A program made the translations under genes and the position numbers. Below, piece by piece: positions 60,101-64,000 of a stretch of 64,000 nucleotides of DNA. The stretch lies in NCBI GenBank assembly GCA_002633005.1, contig NMRA01000152.1, forward strand, positions 550,833-614,832, given 5' to 3'. How positions within the stretch are numbered: the stretch's first letter is position 1; each line of letters starts with the position of its first letter. The notes below the pieces were generated by a model. It had not been told where the DNA came from and did not search any database. It was given only the letters and a program-made list of their open reading frames with translations. The DNA comes from Phoronis australis. Its lineage: Eukaryota; Phoronida; Phoronidae.

Positions 60101-60210
60101 ACATTTCAAAATACCGAACCAGCTCGCCAAAATTAAGCAAAAGGTGACAAACAGACATCACTCTCCAGAACTCAGCGCCATCTTAGATATTGTGTCAGTT
60201 TGGTGCAACG
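57191..60210. other. Unrecognised region
   Basis: No gene recognised. A dispersed-repeat fragment with paired GGATCC sites (CGGATCCGGGAGAGGG and GGATCCACCCCTG) lies at about 59480-59640. Confidence 0.4.
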
Positions 60211-60214
60211 AAAA

Positions 60215-60636
60215 CGTGTGGTTCTCTCACTGTGTGGTTCTCACACTGTGTGGTTCTCACACTGTGTAGTTCTCTCCATGTGTATTCTAACTTGACACTC
60301 TGACACTCAATGCATGGTCATTTCTTTTTATCTGAAATAAGTAAAACAATGAAAGCACATGTCAGTCACTACAAGTCGCTCTGTATCTGAAGTGTGTAGA
60401 GATAGTGCATGTTTAACTAATTTCCCAAACTTGCGTGGTGGAATTGTTAGGCCCCTCGTGAAAAATATCGAATAACTACAGATTTTTGTGAATTAATTCT
60501 GATTGCACATAAANTGTGGTTCTCACACTGTGTGGTTCTCACACTGTGTGGTTCTCACACTGTGTGGTTCTCACACTGTGTGGTTCTCACACTGTGTGGT
60601 TCTCACACTGTGTGGTTCTCACACTGTGTGGTTCTC
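60215..60636. repeat. 14-bp minisatellite TGTGGTTCTCACAC, two arrays
   Basis: Arrays at about 60215-60270 and 60515-60636. They are separated by a segment (60271-60513) that is itself repeated at 60633-60867. The second array starts at an n (60514). Confidence 0.9.
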
Positions 60637-60960
60637 TCCATGTGTATTCTAACTTGACACTCAATGCATGGTCATTTCTTTTTATGTGAAATAAGTAAAA
60701 CAATGAAAGCACATGTCAGTCACTACAAGTCGCTCTGTATCTGAAGTGTGTAGAGATAGTGCATGTTTAACTAATTTCCCAAACTTGCGTGGTGGAATTG
60801 TTAGGCCCCTCGTGAAAAATATCGAATAACTACAGATTTTTGTGAATTAATTCTGATTGCACATAAATCGTAGCGATTTAATCAGAGCTTCTACTGTGGC
60901 ATTGTCAAAATAATGACAATGGTAACTGACCACAAGTTTTAAGTAGTATTGCATAAATTA

Positions 60961-61593
60961 GATAGCTTTTCGCAAAGCGACGTGAACGTTAATTATCACG
61001 CATACTTAATTGCGCGTGCCGATTCACGTTACAGTAACAGCTAAATTTTTACGAGAACGTGAAAGTAAACGTGAACTGAATAACTGAGCTCAGGGTCTCC
61101 AGTTATCGTAGTACATACCTGTTACAGATATGCAAGATAAAAATATAAGTTGAATATGAAAAAAGTCGTTTCTACGAACTCTTGCGAGATTGAAGTTTAA
61201 AATAAATAGATGCATGTAAAGTAAGCAAATAAAAAAAAATTCAATCTGTTAAAAATCAATTCTAGTTCGATGATATCCAGCGAATCCCGGTAGAATAAGG
61301 CTTTTTTGCAACTAAACTTTAAGAACATTTTATAGACAAAAGATCGTGTTCATTTTATACTGATGCAAAGAAAAAAGATTGAAAAACCTGACAAAATAAA
61401 AAATCTTTTAGATGTTTTCTAAATAAGAATCAAAAAGGGGCCACAGGTTTCTCGTTTAAAGCGACGAGAATCTCCCTGTATTCACGTGAAATACTCAGAC
61501 ACTATCCGGATTACGTCACAGCCAACAATGACGTGTGCCAAGGTAATATAAATGCGTGATGATTCAGGTTTACGTCGCTATGCCAAAGCTCTC
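60961..61593. mobile_element. TA-flanked MITE-like element, copy 1
   Basis: Ends GATAGCTTTTCGCAAAGCGA and the complement of CGCTATGCCAAAGCTCTC, with TA on each side. Shares its interior with copy 2, including TTAAGAACATTTTATAGACA, GATTACGTCACAGCCAACAA and GGTTTCTCGTTTAAAG. Confidence 0.75.
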
Positions 61594-61762
61594 TATTAAC
61601 ACAAACTGCAGTCACAGCATTGTATGGCCAGTGGCATTTGAATAGTATAGTTGACTGCCTTTGCATTCTTGTGACTGGATTCAGTTTCTCGTCAGGTTTA
61701 AGAGCCGCCTGCCATAATGCGGGTTACGTTTTAGGGTGTAGATAGGGCTTTTGTTCAAAATA

Positions 61763-62768
61763 GAGAGGTTTCGCAACGCAACGTAAACGTAAATTATCAC
61801 GCATATATAATTGACCGTGCCGATTCACGTTACGGTAAGAAAAATGGGTTTCGCAGCAGCTAAATTTCAAGTGAACGTGAAAGTAAACGTGAACTGAATA
61901 ACTGCGGAGCTCCGTTAGCTTCGTACATATCCGCTAGATAACAAACTACTTACAAATCACTCTACAAATGCAAACTCTTTTATTTTCATTCTCATAACGT
62001 CTAACACAAATCAGTCAATTTAATTTAGTCAATTTTTAAAGTTAATTTTGGGATGAGATTTAACATGTTGTACTCCACAGCTAGCCCCCCCCCTTTCTTT
62101 CATCTCCATTTCAAGCCTCTTTTCCCTTTTTTCTTCTCCATTTCAATCTTTTCCCGTTCCAGTGTTATCTCTTGCTCTCGTATTTTCAGCTCCGCATCAT
62201 GTTTTTCTTTGAAAAAGTTGATGGACAATCGGCACATGTACGATTTACAGAATCTTGAATGAAAATGTTGTGTTCAGTTGTATTGTATTTTACTGTATTC
62301 CATTCTGCTACAGGTATGCAAGATGGCAATTTATGGTGAATGTGAAAAAACCGTTTCTACAAACTCCTGTGGTTATTTGCAGTTTTAAATAAATAGATAC
62401 ACGTAAATTAAGCGTGTAAAAATAACACAAAATCATACCTGTTAAAAATCCATTCTAGTTTGATGTTATCCAGCGAACCCCGGCAGAATAAGGATTTTGG
62501 AAAAGGGTTTCCTTCTGCTAGACTTTAAGAACATTTATAGACAAAAGAATCGTGTTCATTTAATACTGAAGCAAAAAAAAAAGAAATAATGAAAACCCTA
62601 TCAAATCAAAATCGAATCGATATCTTGCCAAATAAGAATTAAAAAGGGCCATAGGTTTCTCGTTTAAAGTGACACTATCGGGATTACGTCACAGCCAACA
62701 ATGGCATGTATGACGCGGAATTATATATGCGTGATAATTCACGTTCTCGTCGCTTTGCGAAACCTCTC
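61763..62768. mobile_element. TA-flanked MITE-like element, copy 2, with extra insert
   Basis: Ends GAGAGGTTTCGCAACGC and the complement of GCTTTGCGAAACCTCTC, with TA on each side. It has about 370 bp more than copy 1 (about 61930-62300). On the reverse strand this insert encodes a charged helix (KEKHDAELKIREQEITLERE), then a frameshift. Confidence 0.75.
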
Positions 62769-62904
62769 TAATCTAAGCTCAAGGTAAAGAAAGCAACAAG
62801 TTGACGTTGCCACAAAAATGAATACGTGAAACCCAAAATACATTGTATACGACACGAAGCAGACTTTTGTATTCCCATTTTGCATTGTTGGTTTTTTTCT
62901 ACTC

Positions 62905-62955
62905 AAATGGTTGCTGTTATTGTTGTTGATATTGTTGTTGTTGTTGTTGTTTGTT
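62905..62955. repeat. TTG trinucleotide repeat
   Basis: ATTGTTGTTGTTGTTGTTGT with short interruptions. Confidence 0.9.
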
Positions 62956-63084
62956 TTTATTTCCGCTATTGTTGTTCATTGATGTTTTCACGCGGAAGTG
63001 ATAATTTATAGGAAGTGTCAATCACGAAGTTCTTTTTGGAGAATACGTGAAGGGTTCTTCATAAACAGTAACTTGACTTCCAAC

Positions 63085-63114
63085 TTGCGCGTGCTTTTTA
63101 AAAAGCACGCGCAA
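63085..63114. repeat. Perfect 30-bp palindrome without a loop
   Basis: TTGCGCGTGCTTTTT followed directly by its exact reverse complement. Function unknown. Confidence 0.95.
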
Positions 63115-63999
63115 CAATACTCGACCTCCCGGCATTAGGATCGTAGCTAAGCGGGATTGTACTTATCTTTAGGCCTTCCTTTTCAAGCGTATTTTACATA
63201 ACTGGGTTGGACGACCTAGCCATTTTGGGCAAACTGCCCTAAGTTGAGCTGCAAAGCTTTCGGGCGCAGTGAACTAGTGGAATGTTTTTAATATACGTTC
63301 AATAACCGCCAGGAGTGTAACCCCGAGGGCACTCCCATAAAAGAAATGATGTACAGACCGTGTCGTTCAGAAGAAAAACTTGTTGGTTTACGATTCAATT
63401 TCCGGCAAAACAATTTACTTTGTGAGTTTGAAATTCTACCTCAAGTTTCTCTTCTGTTCTGAACTTCAAATCTATATAATGTACTAAATATTATCTATAT
63501 GTTTCAACATTTGGTTAAAAAATGTATACTCATCTTTAGCGACACGTCATGTCTTCCTGGTCTTCAAGCTTAAAGGAAATTTACTTTTGCCATTTTTGAC
63601 AGCTTTTTGTACATTGCCAATCAGAAAATGAGTCGTCTAAGGCGACTTTCGGACAACACGAACAAATGGATCTTGCGCCTCATCCAGCGGTAAATCGGTG
63701 AATTAAATATTGCACTGGAACAATGTTCCACACATTCCCGAAGAAATCGTCAGTTCTCCAACTATGGATGACACTGAAATATAGGCAAGGAAATTTTGCC
63801 TGTTATTCAACCTAACTTGAAACAAAGTAAAAAACTTCGCTCCAAGCTTTTTACTGAGTTGGACATTTCTCCAAAGTCAGCGCTCCTGAAATCGCTGATC
63901 AAGCATCTAGAATATCCACGAATGTCCTCTTTTTTCTCAAACGGTGCGATATATTATTACGGCGTTTCCAGCAATCAGTGAGACCTCAGATGCAATAGG
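63115..63999. other. Right end of window
   Basis: Plus-strand frames at 63600-63980 read like decayed or interrupted coding sequence (for example KKLRSKLFTELDISPKSALL), with several stops upstream. No family recognised. Confidence 0.2.
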
Positions 64000-64000
64000 T

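Overview
The window is animal nuclear DNA from an intron-rich invertebrate. Short coding exons with GT-AG boundaries are spread over tens of kilobases, and the introns carry tRNA-derived SINE-like elements, MITE-like elements, minisatellites and a decayed LINE. The proteins resemble their vertebrate counterparts strongly, which would suit a marine deuterostome or lophotrochozoan. The sequence alone does not settle the species.

Layout, all three recognised genes on the minus strand: (1) 1-9.8 kb, a TMEM120 family membrane protein, nine exons recovered (307 codons), with the C-terminal exon(s) beyond the left edge. (2) 9.8-13.5 kb, intergenic, with repeats and one possible first exon on the plus strand. 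(3) 13.5-43.8 kb, a complete SPT6 (SUPT6H) histone chaperone and transcription elongation factor gene. I followed 36 coding exons in consistent phase from ATG to TAG, 1726 codons plus stop. (4) About 44-49 kb, a duplicated copy of SPT6 exon 1 beyond an N gap, then intergenic DNA with one unrecognised 74-codon reading frame. (5) 49.2-53.4 kb, four exons of a multi-Kazal-domain protein, incomplete at both ends. (6) 53.4-64 kb, no recognised host gene, but a LINE reverse transcriptase remnant, two related TA-flanked MITE-like elements and a 14-bp minisatellite.

Three local duplications each abut an ambiguous base or an N gap: SPT6 exons 21-23 at 25,621, SPT6 exon 1 at 45,022-45,105, and the 60-kb repeat at 60,514. 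They look like two haplotypes laid end to end by the assembler. For the exon 21-23 block the reading frame supports this, because splicing exon 23 to a second exon 21 breaks the frame.

I found no convincing novel multi-gene system. The most interesting leads are a possible in-frame cassette exon in SPT6 intron 15, an inverted-repeat pair bracketing the last SPT6 exon, facing SINEs and a long foldback in SPT6 introns, a decayed partial copy of SPT6 exon 24, and the Kazal gene with its varied P1 residues and a module that has lost a cysteine.
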